This document shows positions 8,323 to 15,204 of a stretch of DNA of 64,000 nt, piece after piece (position 1 is the first letter of the stretch; each line of letters begins with the position of its first letter). The notes under the pieces were generated by a model. The model made no database searches. It had not been told where the DNA came from and worked only from the letters and a program-made list of their open reading frames with translations. The position numbers were made by a program, and so were the translations under genes. Source of the DNA: Hyphomicrobium sp. (GTDB taxonomy: Bacteria > Pseudomonadota > Alphaproteobacteria > Rhizobiales > Hyphomicrobiaceae); contig NZ_JAIETU010000006.1 of the NCBI RefSeq assembly GCF_019744875.1, positions 248,001 to 312,000 of the forward strand, read 5' to 3'.

Positions 8323-9638
8323 CGCGGGGCGCGCTCCTCTCTCTGATGCTTGCGGCCGTGGCGATGTTCGCCGCGGCCGATGGCGCGTTTTCGGCCGGCG
8401 ATCACCATGCGCCGGCGGCGGATGCGCCGAAGGACGCCGAAGCGGACAAGGCGCACGGAGAGAAAGCCGACAAGGGTCACGGCGAGAAAGCTGAGAAGGA
8501 CGGAGAGGCCGAAGGGGAAGCCGCGGCCGAGCCGGAGGTTCCGCTGTGGTCCGAGGTGCCGGCGGTCGAGCTTGAAAAGCAGCCGTACGTTCTGGTCCGT
8601 GCTTTGCGCGCGATCCAAGACGAGATTGCTGGAGGCAGCCTCGAAGCGCATGAGCGCCAACGCCGCGTGATGCGCGACATGAGCCAGCAGATGCGCGCGC
8701 TGCCGACCGTCGTCTGGGACGACGTGCGGAACGTCAGAGCTGCCATCTTCTTCGTGTTGAGCGGTGGCGATCCATCCGTGCTGAAGCTCGTGATCGGGCG
8801 CGAGAAGACGCCGCATATCGAGCGGCGGCTGGTCAAGGGTGCACTTGCTTACGGTGAAGGCCGGCTCGTCGATGCGCTGGCTTTGATGCAAAAAATGGAA
8901 GGCCGCCAGCTCGATCCCTCGCTCGGCGGCATGGTGGCGTTGATCCAGGGAACGCTGACGGCGAAGAAGGATACGCAGAAGGCGCTCGTGTACTTCAACG
9001 AGGCGCGGCTGCTGGCGCCTGGAACGCTGGTCGAGGAATCGGCGCTGCGCCAGCAGATCATGATTTTGGCGCGGGATGGCGAGGTCGAGAAGTTCGATCT
9101 GCTCGCCTCGCAGTATTCGCGGCGGTTTCCGCGCTCGCTGTTTGCGCGCAATTTCCGGCAGCAGTTTTTCGCCGGTGTGGCGCGGCAAGGTTTCAAGCGC
9201 GCGTCCGAATGGATTTCGCGGACCGAAACGGAGCTGAAGAAGGTGCCGGTTTCGGAGCGCGCGGGGCTTTATCTCGCAATCGCCGAGGAGGCGCTGAAGG
9301 TCGGCAACATCGGCATGGCGCAATTCGCGGCGGGCAAGGCGCGGGAGCTTTCCACCGCGGGCAGCCGCACGCTGCAGCGTGCCACGCTTTACGAGGGCGC
9401 GGCGATGGTGGCGACGGCAGATTTTGAAAAGGGTCAGGCGCTGCTCGCGTCCATCGACGTGCCCAAGCTCGGCATGTCGGACCGGCAGGTGCTCGAGTCC
9501 GCTCGCAGCGTGGCCAGGGCTGTCGGGCGGTGGCCTGAAACCAGCGCGGCGCCCAACGAGCCGGCGACGGAAGCTGTCGGGCGCGCGGAAACGCTGCTGT
9601 CTCAAGTCGATTCACTTCTAGAAGGAGCTTCGCAGTGA
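8319..9638 (+). CDS. motC: MotC, periplasmic motility protein
   Basis: MotC is a periplasmic protein specific to rhizobial-type motors, known from Sinorhizobium to be needed for motor rotation and thought to act with MotB. The 439-residue protein has an N-terminal signal peptide (LLSLMLAAVAMFAAADGAFS) and then a low-complexity Ala/Asp/Lys/Glu/His segment (about 30-75). A helical domain follows, with PYVLVRALRAIQDEIAGG and a TPR-like remainder. It overlaps motB upstream and fliK/motD downstream by 4 nt each. The identification rests on position, signal peptide, length and these patterns; the charged N-terminal insert may be lineage-specific. Confidence 0.85.
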   Translation: MTRGALLSLMLAAVAMFAAADGAFSAGDHHAPAADAPKDAEADKAHGEKADKGHGEKAEKDGEAEGEAAAEPEVPLWSEVPAVELEKQPYVLVRALRAIQDEIAGGSLEAHERQRRVMRDMSQQMRALPTVVWDDVRNVRAAIFFVLSGGDPSVLKLVIGREKTPHIERRLVKGALAYGEGRLVDALALMQKMEGRQLDPSLGGMVALIQGTLTAKKDTQKALVYFNEARLLAPGTLVEESALRQQIMILARDGEVEKFDLLASQYSRRFPRSLFARNFRQQFFAGVARQGFKRASEWISRTETELKKVPVSERAGLYLAIAEEALKVGNIGMAQFAAGKARELSTAGSRTLQRATLYEGAAMVATADFEKGQALLASIDVPKLGMSDRQVLESARSVARAVGRWPETSAAPNEPATEAVGRAETLLSQVDSLLEGASQ

Positions 9639-11098
9639 CGGCGACGCAAGCTTTGACATCGGGAATGCCCGTTGCCTCGCCCCAGTCCGGGCCTTCCGAC
9701 ACAGCAGCGGACGAAGGTGACGCGTCGTTCGGCCATGCGCTCGAACAGGTTTTTCTTTCCGCGCTCGACGCGTTGAAGGGCGGGGCGAACGGCGGCAAGT
9801 TCCTGGGCAGCGGGTCCGGCGAAGACGGCGAGCGGGACAGTGACAGTCTGCGCGACACGGGGCTGACGACGGATCGCGCGAGCCCGGTCAACGTCGTGCT
9901 GGCGGCGCTTCAATCGTCATCGGGCAGCGCGGATGCCGCGACTGCCGGTGCGCAGGAGGCGGGCCTTTCGATGCCGGGTCAGGTTACTGACGGCGAAAGC
10001 GAATTCGATGCGGGGCAGTTGCTCGATGCGCTGAGCACGGATGCCACGCGCGGCGCTCGGGGCGCGAATGCGGGCGCCGAGTTTACGGAGAATACGACGC
10101 TCAGGGTGCTGCGCCGCGAGACGCATCTGGCCGTTGTGCGGGCGCCCGTCAATGTTGCGGAGACGCTGGGCAGCTTAAGCGAAGCGACCGTTGCTGGTTC
10201 GGACGCAGCGTCCCTGCAAGCGGCCGCCGCGGCAGGACAGCGGGATGCTTCCTTGGCGCCGGGCACTGCGGAAGGCTCTCCGCTCGGCGCCGCGATGGCG
10301 CGTTCGCCGGGCGAGACCGCGCAGATGCGGCGTGATGCGGCGACCGCTCAAGCGGATGCGCGGGCTGCCGACGCGTCTGAGCAGACGGGTGTTGCGAGCA
10401 GCTTCACGTTCGAGGAGGCCTCGCGCCAGAGCGCCGACCAGCAGGCGAGTGGCGACGGGCGAGGCGCGAGAGGTGAGCGGGATCCGAGCTCGCAGACGAC
10501 GAGCCCGGTTTCCATCGGGCTCGATGGAACGCGGACGCAGGCCGTTCGCGATGCGTCGGGCGACATCGTTTATGAAACTCCGGCCGAGCAGATTTTCTCC
10601 GAACTGCGCACCGAGCTCGATGCCGAGCAGGTCATGCAGACCTCCACCGACGGCGCCAAGAAGGTTCTTCACCTCGAGCTCAAGCCTGCGAGCCTCGGCA
10701 GCGTGACGGTTCGCATTGCGCTCAAGGACAATGTCGTGACGCTGCATCTCGAAGCGCAGCGCAGCGATACGCTTGCGGCGATCGAGCGCGATCGCGATGC
10801 ATTGGCCGGCGCGCTGAAGTCGGCCGGCTATGCGGTCGATTCCATCACGTCATCGGTGCAGACCGATGGCGGACGCCTCAACGGCCTCGTGGCGGCCGCG
10901 GCCGACGCCAATCCGACCGCGCCGCAGGGCAATCCTCAAGGATCGTTCGCCCAGAGCTCCGGCGATGGGTCGGCGAGCTCGTTCGGCCAGGGTGGGTCAG
11001 GCCAGCGGATGGGCGAAAATCATGATGAACGCCATTCGGATCGCGCTAGCGAGCGCAGCCGGGTATCCGCCGGCGGGGCGGATGGGTTATACGTCTAG
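9635..11098 (+). CDS. fliK: FliK/MotD, flagellar hook-length control protein
   Basis: The protein that sets hook length and switches export specificity was first named MotD in rhizobia. It has 487 residues, mostly low-complexity Ala/Ser/Gly/Asp-rich sequence. A conserved C-terminal hook-length domain (about 340-410) contains LELKPASLGSVTVRIALKD and VTLHLEAQRSDTLAAIE. The C-terminal tail is Gly/Ser/Gln-rich. It is the last gene of the fliF operon and its start overlaps motC by 4 nt. Family members diverge outside the C-terminal domain, so the assignment rests on that domain plus context. Confidence 0.88.
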   Translation: MTATQALTSGMPVASPQSGPSDTAADEGDASFGHALEQVFLSALDALKGGANGGKFLGSGSGEDGERDSDSLRDTGLTTDRASPVNVVLAALQSSSGSADAATAGAQEAGLSMPGQVTDGESEFDAGQLLDALSTDATRGARGANAGAEFTENTTLRVLRRETHLAVVRAPVNVAETLGSLSEATVAGSDAASLQAAAAAGQRDASLAPGTAEGSPLGAAMARSPGETAQMRRDAATAQADARAADASEQTGVASSFTFEEASRQSADQQASGDGRGARGERDPSSQTTSPVSIGLDGTRTQAVRDASGDIVYETPAEQIFSELRTELDAEQVMQTSTDGAKKVLHLELKPASLGSVTVRIALKDNVVTLHLEAQRSDTLAAIERDRDALAGALKSAGYAVDSITSSVQTDGGRLNGLVAAAADANPTAPQGNPQGSFAQSSGDGSASSFGQGGSGQRMGENHDERHSDRASERSRVSAGGADGLYV

Positions 11099-11178
11099 TC
11101 ACTTCAGGTGAGTGACTGTCGCAAGAGTTCAGTATGAGCGTTGTTCTTTTTTCGTCTGGTCCAAGAGCGGCGAGAGCG

Positions 11179-11544
11179 ATGGCAACCACAACTACAGGAC
11201 TACTCGGGCCTTACCGGCTCGCTTACGACGACATCAACAGCACCATTCCGCGCGTGGCGCCGGGTGCCTTCGTGTTGGGACACAAAGGTCCGGACGGGCG
11301 CTTCTACGTCGACTATGTCGGGCGCGCCGATCACGACGTGCGCGACAAGCTGTTGCAGATGATCGGATCGGGCAACCTGTTCAAGTACAGGTGCTCGACC
11401 ACCATGGAAGCCGCATTCCATGCTGAATGCGAGCTATTCCATGATTTCCAGCCGCCGGGAAACCGGATGCATCCCGACCGCCCTTCAGGGACTAATTGGG
11501 AATGTCCGAGGTGTCGTTTTTTCCGGCTTCAAGGGCGAGCATAG
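11179..11544 (+). CDS. Small conserved protein, GIY-YIG-like fold possible
   Basis: A 121-residue protein of unknown function. An in-frame ATG at 11134 would add 15 residues; neither start has a clear ribosome site, and I prefer 11179 because the LLGPYRL segment close behind it looks conserved. It has a pattern reminiscent of GIY-YIG nucleases: AFVLG, then YVDYVGRADHDVRDKL, then FKYR and HAECELFHDF. The C-terminal part has Cys-Pro-x-Cys preceded by HPDRPSGTNWE, possibly a metal site. Catalytic competence cannot be judged. It follows the flagellar operon in the same direction but is probably unrelated, and its end overlaps the next gene on the opposite strand. Confidence 0.6.
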   Translation: MATTTTGLLGPYRLAYDDINSTIPRVAPGAFVLGHKGPDGRFYVDYVGRADHDVRDKLLQMIGSGNLFKYRCSTTMEAAFHAECELFHDFQPPGNRMHPDRPSGTNWECPRCRFFRLQGRA

Positions 11545-11716
11545 CCATCATGTCGCTCAGCGCGGCCTGATAGCCGTGATGCCAGTAGGCGCGCTCCGGC
11601 GTGTGCGCATCGAGATGGCGCTGGTCCACGTCCGTGTAGGGGGCTTCCTCGTCCAGCCACTCGCGGATGTTGTCGCGGCGCTGACGGAGCATGTTCACAT
11701 TCGATTTCTGCAACAT
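11492..11716 (-). CDS. Small hypothetical protein (74 aa)
   Basis: A short soluble protein on the minus strand whose 3' end overlaps the preceding plus-strand gene by about 50 nt (convergent). It is charged, with RQRRDNIREWLDEEAPY and then a C-terminal helix with ERAYWHHGYQAALSDMMAML. That second pattern recurs, in my recollection, in small rhizobial hypothetical proteins. I assign no function. The coding pattern (balanced amino-acid use, no Arg/Ala run) is better than that of the alternative frames. Confidence 0.55.
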   Translation of the reverse strand: MLQKSNVNMLRQRRDNIREWLDEEAPYTDVDQRHLDAHTPERAYWHHGYQAALSDMMAMLALEAGKNDTSDIPN

Positions 11717-12022
11717 ATTGACGACCCTGACCCTGCAATTTCTTTTTGCTCTCCGCTTTCATGCGGGAGTCTCACCTTTGTACAGGGCCGCTGTTGAGGT
11801 CGACTTAGGCGGGGCCGGAAAAGTTGCTTCAAATTTTAGCGGGTCTTTTGTCCGAGAATGAAACGCTTAGCCGGGTTTCATTAAGAACCGCGCGTGTCAT
11901 CGTGGACCTTGCCGTGGATGACACCCGAGCCTGAGAGGATCATGCTGGCGGGCTTGATCAGCGGTGTCGCGCGCGCGGCCGTGCAGCCTTCCCAAGCCTG
12001 GCAAACCCGCTCAAAGCGGCGA
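11717..12022. other. Intergenic region with an AT-rich inverted repeat
   Basis: About 306 nt without a convincing gene. It contains AATGAAAC at 11857-11864 and its inverted copy GTTTCATT at 11875-11882 separated by 10 nt. This could be an operator or a weak hairpin. No promoter of a recognised class was seen. Confidence 0.35.
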
Positions 12023-12316
12023 TCAGTGGACTTCCGGCAGGATGTCGCTGAGGCGGCGTGCGCCGGGGGACCGCTTGGGTGCGGCAGCGGGGGGCGCGCT
12101 CTTTTCAACGATCTCGGTCGCCAAGCGGCGAAGCCAGCCGTCGATGGTGGGATCGGGATTGCGGCCGGCCGCTACGTCGCTTGCGACGGCGTTGGCGAGG
12201 GCGCGTGCGAGCGTTGCGGCGCGGTTTTCACCGAGCGGACGGGACAGCTCGCCGAGAGCCTGGATACGAGCGCGAAGGTTAGCTGATACTTGCATGGTTG
12301 CACCAAACGAAGACAT
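12023..12316 (-). CDS. Hypothetical protein (97 aa)
   Basis: A small helical protein with MQVSANLRARIQALGELSR near the start and a middle of the type AATLARALANAVASDVAAGR, ending in a Pro/Ala-rich and basic tail. I use the ATG at 12316; the open frame extends to 12343 without a better start. It lies divergently from the GH24 lysozyme gene and shares no operon. Amino-acid composition supports a real gene, but I recognise no family. Confidence 0.45.
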   Translation of the reverse strand: MSSFGATMQVSANLRARIQALGELSRPLGENRAATLARALANAVASDVAAGRNPDPTIDGWLRRLATEIVEKSAPPAAAPKRSPGARRLSDILPEVH

Positions 12317-12484
12317 ATCCGTTCTACGCAACTGCCGTGCCAAGGCTCAGACGGAGCCCTGTTTGGAAAAAAAGGACCGGCGGTCCGGTGGACATGACCG
12401 GCGGGGCCGAGCCTCGAAATCCGGGTCAGCTTTACGCAAGGGCCTCGCGTTAACAAGGCTGGTCAGAGGCTGAAGAACCCTGCC

Positions 12485-13279
12485 ATGCACAGCTTTTACC
12501 TGAATGCGATCCGCAACTTCGAGGGCTACACTCCGCAGGCCCAGTGGGACTACGCCCAGTTCTCGAACGGATACGGCACCAAGGCGCTCTACGCGGGCGA
12601 AAAGATCGATCGTGCGGAGGCGGAGCGCCGGTTCCACGCCGAGGTCGCGTCTGCGCGCTCCATTGTCGACAAGGCCGCACCTCACGTTGACGAGGGCACG
12701 AAGGCCGCGCTGACGTCGCTCACATACAACGCGGGCACATCCTGGATCGACAGCGGTCTGGGTGACGCCGTGCGCCGTGGCGATCTCGATTCAGCGCGCG
12801 AGATCTTTCAGAAGTACAACAAGGCAGGCGGCGAGGTTCTGCCCGGCCTTCAGATGCGGCGATCGCAAGAGGCTCTCTGGATCGGCAATCCGGGCGCTGT
12901 AACCGGCGAGCCTGCCGCTGCGGTAACTGAGACCGCGAGCGCGGCGCTGCCGCCTGTCGTGGTCGAGCGGGACCAGGGCGCCTTTAAACTTGCCGAGGTC
13001 ATCCAGCGGCGCGCAGCCCAGGCGGCGCAACGTGCCGAAGCGCCGGTCGAGACGGCATCGTCATCGGCACCGCAAACGCGCGGCGAAACGATCGAGCGCA
13101 TCATGGCGTCGGGCACGCTCGGCAGCGTGGCGAACGAATCTCTTATTGCTCTCATCGGAGTGGATCAAGCCGGCCCCGGCGGCATCTCCGATTTTGCGCG
13201 CCTGGCACAACTCGGGCGGGGCAGCGAACTGGCGAAGCCCGACAAGGACCGCCAAAACAGCGAAACGCGGCGGGTCTGA
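12485..13279 (+). CDS. GH24-type lysozyme domain protein
   Basis: Lysozyme-fold muramidase, expected to cut the glycan strand of peptidoglycan. The N-terminal 130 residues look like a phage-type GH24 domain. Glu13 in RNFEGY is the likely catalytic acid, with Asp22 nine residues later as in T4 lysozyme, followed by GYGTKA, YAGEKIDRAEAERRF and LTSLTYNAGTSW. The C-terminal half (about 140-264) is Ala/Glu-rich and of unknown role. No signal peptide or holin is visible, so export could be through another route. The gene sits between the fliK operon and cheR, which suggests but does not prove a role in opening the wall for the flagellar rod. A domesticated prophage endolysin is the alternative. Confidence 0.72.
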   Translation: MHSFYLNAIRNFEGYTPQAQWDYAQFSNGYGTKALYAGEKIDRAEAERRFHAEVASARSIVDKAAPHVDEGTKAALTSLTYNAGTSWIDSGLGDAVRRGDLDSAREIFQKYNKAGGEVLPGLQMRRSQEALWIGNPGAVTGEPAAAVTETASAALPPVVVERDQGAFKLAEVIQRRAAQAAQRAEAPVETASSSAPQTRGETIERIMASGTLGSVANESLIALIGVDQAGPGGISDFARLAQLGRGSELAKPDKDRQNSETRRV

Positions 13280-13317
13280 CCGCCGCGTTTGCATTTGTCT
13301 TCTCAATCTGACGTCGA

Positions 13318-14250
13318 CTAGCCCGCGGTGCGCATCCGTGAGGCCTGCATCGCGGACGCGGCGAAGCTGGTCGGCAGCGTTGCCGGAGCCGGCGAGGGAG
13401 CGGGCGAGGTCGCGCGGGGTGAGGCCGCAGCCGGTGCCGGAGCGCCGTTGCGCATGAAGATTCCGCGATGCTCGGAATGGCCGACGAGATCCGTCTTGAG
13501 GCCGATCAAGCTTTCCGATGCGCCGAGCGTCAGGAAGCCGTCCGGCGCGAGGATGCGCGTCATGCGGCCGAGGATGTCCATCTTGCGCGCGGCGTCGAAG
13601 TAGATCAGCACGTTGCGGCAAAAGATGATGTCGAAGCGGCCGAGCGACGTGTAGTCGGCCAGCAGGTTCATCTGGCGGAACTGCACCTTGGAGCGCATCG
13701 CTTCCGAGATCTGCCAGCTGTCGCCGATCTGGTTGAAGTTGCGAAGCAGCATCGGGGTCGGCAGGCCGCGCTGGACTTCGAACTGCGAGTAGATGCCCTT
13801 GCGCGCCTTGTCGAGCACCTGCTCGGAGAGGTCGGTGCCAAGAATCTCGATCTTCCAGCCGGGCATGCGCGCGGCGTTCTCGTCGAGGATCATGGCGAGC
13901 GAGTAGGCTTCCTGTCCGGTCGAGGCCGCGGCCGACCAGATGCGGAGGCGCTTTTCGTTCTGCCGCTTGGCGATCATCGCCGGCAACATGACGTTGCGGA
14001 ACTGATCGAAGGGGGACTTGTCGCGGAAGAAGTAGGTTTCGTTGATCGTCATCGCTTCGATGACGTCCTTGGCCAACTTCGGCGACTGGTTCTTCTGGAG
14101 GATGAGCACCAGCTCATCGAGGCCCGATAGTTTCTCGCGCCGCACGATCGGCATGACGCGGCTTTCCACCAGGTACTTCTTGCTCTGTTCCATCACGAGG
14201 CCGGAGGAACGGCGCAAGTATTCGCAAAGGGCGTCAAATGCTTGTGACAT
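13318..14250 (-). CDS. cheR: CheR, chemoreceptor methyltransferase
   Basis: CheR methylates glutamates of chemoreceptors with S-adenosylmethionine. The 310-residue protein starts at MSQAFDALCEYL; five more in-frame residues upstream are less likely. The N-terminal helical domain is followed by NETYFFRDKSPFDQ and the SAM site (WSAAASTGQEAYSLAMIL). Further CheR marks are EILGTDLSEQVLDKARKGIY, FDIIFCRNVLIYFD and LTLGASESLIG. The C-terminal 45 residues are Ala/Pro-rich. It is the last gene of the fliG-to-cheR run. No cheB or receptor gene lies in the window. Confidence 0.94.
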   Translation of the reverse strand: MSQAFDALCEYLRRSSGLVMEQSKKYLVESRVMPIVRREKLSGLDELVLILQKNQSPKLAKDVIEAMTINETYFFRDKSPFDQFRNVMLPAMIAKRQNEKRLRIWSAAASTGQEAYSLAMILDENAARMPGWKIEILGTDLSEQVLDKARKGIYSQFEVQRGLPTPMLLRNFNQIGDSWQISEAMRSKVQFRQMNLLADYTSLGRFDIIFCRNVLIYFDAARKMDILGRMTRILAPDGFLTLGASESLIGLKTDLVGHSEHRGIFMRNGAPAPAAASPRATSPAPSPAPATLPTSFAASAMQASRMRTAG

Positions 14251-14332
14251 GCTACGCATCACCAAAAAGAGTTGGGCAGTCGTCGAGAGATCGGTGCGGA
14301 GCGCATTTCAGCGCACAGCCGGGCGAAGGACC

Positions 14333-14698
14333 CTAGACCATTCCGATCTGCTCGAGCTTCGTGCGGATAATTTCTTGGTCAAATGGCTTCATGATGTACT
14401 CGGTGGCGCCAGCCTCGAGTGCAGCCATGATCTTTTCGCGGGTGTTTTCCGTGGTGCAGAAGACCACCTGGGGCTCGTCGCCGTGCGGCATCTTGCGGAG
14501 CTTGGTCAGGAACTCCAGGCCGCTCATGACCGGCATGTTCCAGTCCAGCAGAATGAGTTCCGGAAGCGCGACCTGGCACTGCTCGAGAGCGTGTGCACCG
14601 TCTTTTGCTTCAGAGACCTGGAAACCCATGTTGTCCAGGATCTGCTTGGCAATTTTGCGAATGAAGGCGGAATCATCCACCACGAGCGCGGTCTTCAT
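14333..14698 (-). CDS. cheY: CheY, chemotaxis response regulator
   Basis: Single-domain receiver of 121 residues that carries phosphate from CheA to the motor switch. The acidic pocket is Asp8/Asp9 (VVDDSAFIRK) and the phospho-acceptor is Asp52 in LLDWNMPVMSG. The switch Thr lies in FCTTENT and the conserved Lys in YIMKPFD. It sits between cheW and cheR on the minus strand. No cheZ or second cheY is near, as expected for alphaproteobacteria that use several CheY proteins. Confidence 0.95.
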   Translation of the reverse strand: MKTALVVDDSAFIRKIAKQILDNMGFQVSEAKDGAHALEQCQVALPELILLDWNMPVMSGLEFLTKLRKMPHGDEPQVVFCTTENTREKIMAALEAGATEYIMKPFDQEIIRTKLEQIGMV

Positions 14699-14730
14699 TT
14701 GTACTAACCCTTTTTACTCACGGCTACACG

Positions 14731-15204
14731 TCAGTTGGCAAAGTCGAAGAGGGCTCCGATGTTGAGAGCGGGGATGAGGAGATTTCCGACTTTGTAGAGA
14801 CCCGCCATGAAGCGGGAACGGGCAGGATCGAAATGGGCGGGGATCTGCACCTTCATCGAGGCGTCGAGGGTGAGCACGTCGCCCACCTCGTCCACGATCA
14901 GGGCGAAGTTCTCGCCTTTGTGCTCGATGCCGATGGCGAGCGAGTTCTGCAGCTCGTCGACCGGAATGCCGAGACGGCGACGCAGGCTCACGGCCGTCAC
15001 GATGCGACCACGCAGGTTGACGAGGCCGACGATATCGGCAGGGCCGAGCGGGATCGGCGTCACGCTGGTGATGCGGAAGATGGTCTGGGTGTGCAGGACC
15101 GAGAGACCGAAGGCTTCTCCACCGGCGAAGACCGTGAAGTAGCTTTCTTCGCCCGCGGTCGGGACGTCGGACGCGGCCGGGATGGCGAGGGCTGCGCTGC
15201 TCAT
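14731..15204 (-). CDS. cheW: CheW, chemotaxis adaptor
   Basis: CheW couples receptors to CheA. The 157-residue protein has the SH3-like CheW fold: YFTVFAGGEAFGLSVLHTQ, then ITSVTPIPLGPADIVGLVNLRGRIV, and an EVGDVLTL segment. The NLRGRI element is the family hallmark. The start overlaps the cheA stop by 4 nt, so the pair is translationally coupled. Confidence 0.95.
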   Translation of the reverse strand: MSSAALAIPAASDVPTAGEESYFTVFAGGEAFGLSVLHTQTIFRITSVTPIPLGPADIVGLVNLRGRIVTAVSLRRRLGIPVDELQNSLAIGIEHKGENFALIVDEVGDVLTLDASMKVQIPAHFDPARSRFMAGLYKVGNLLIPALNIGALFDFAN

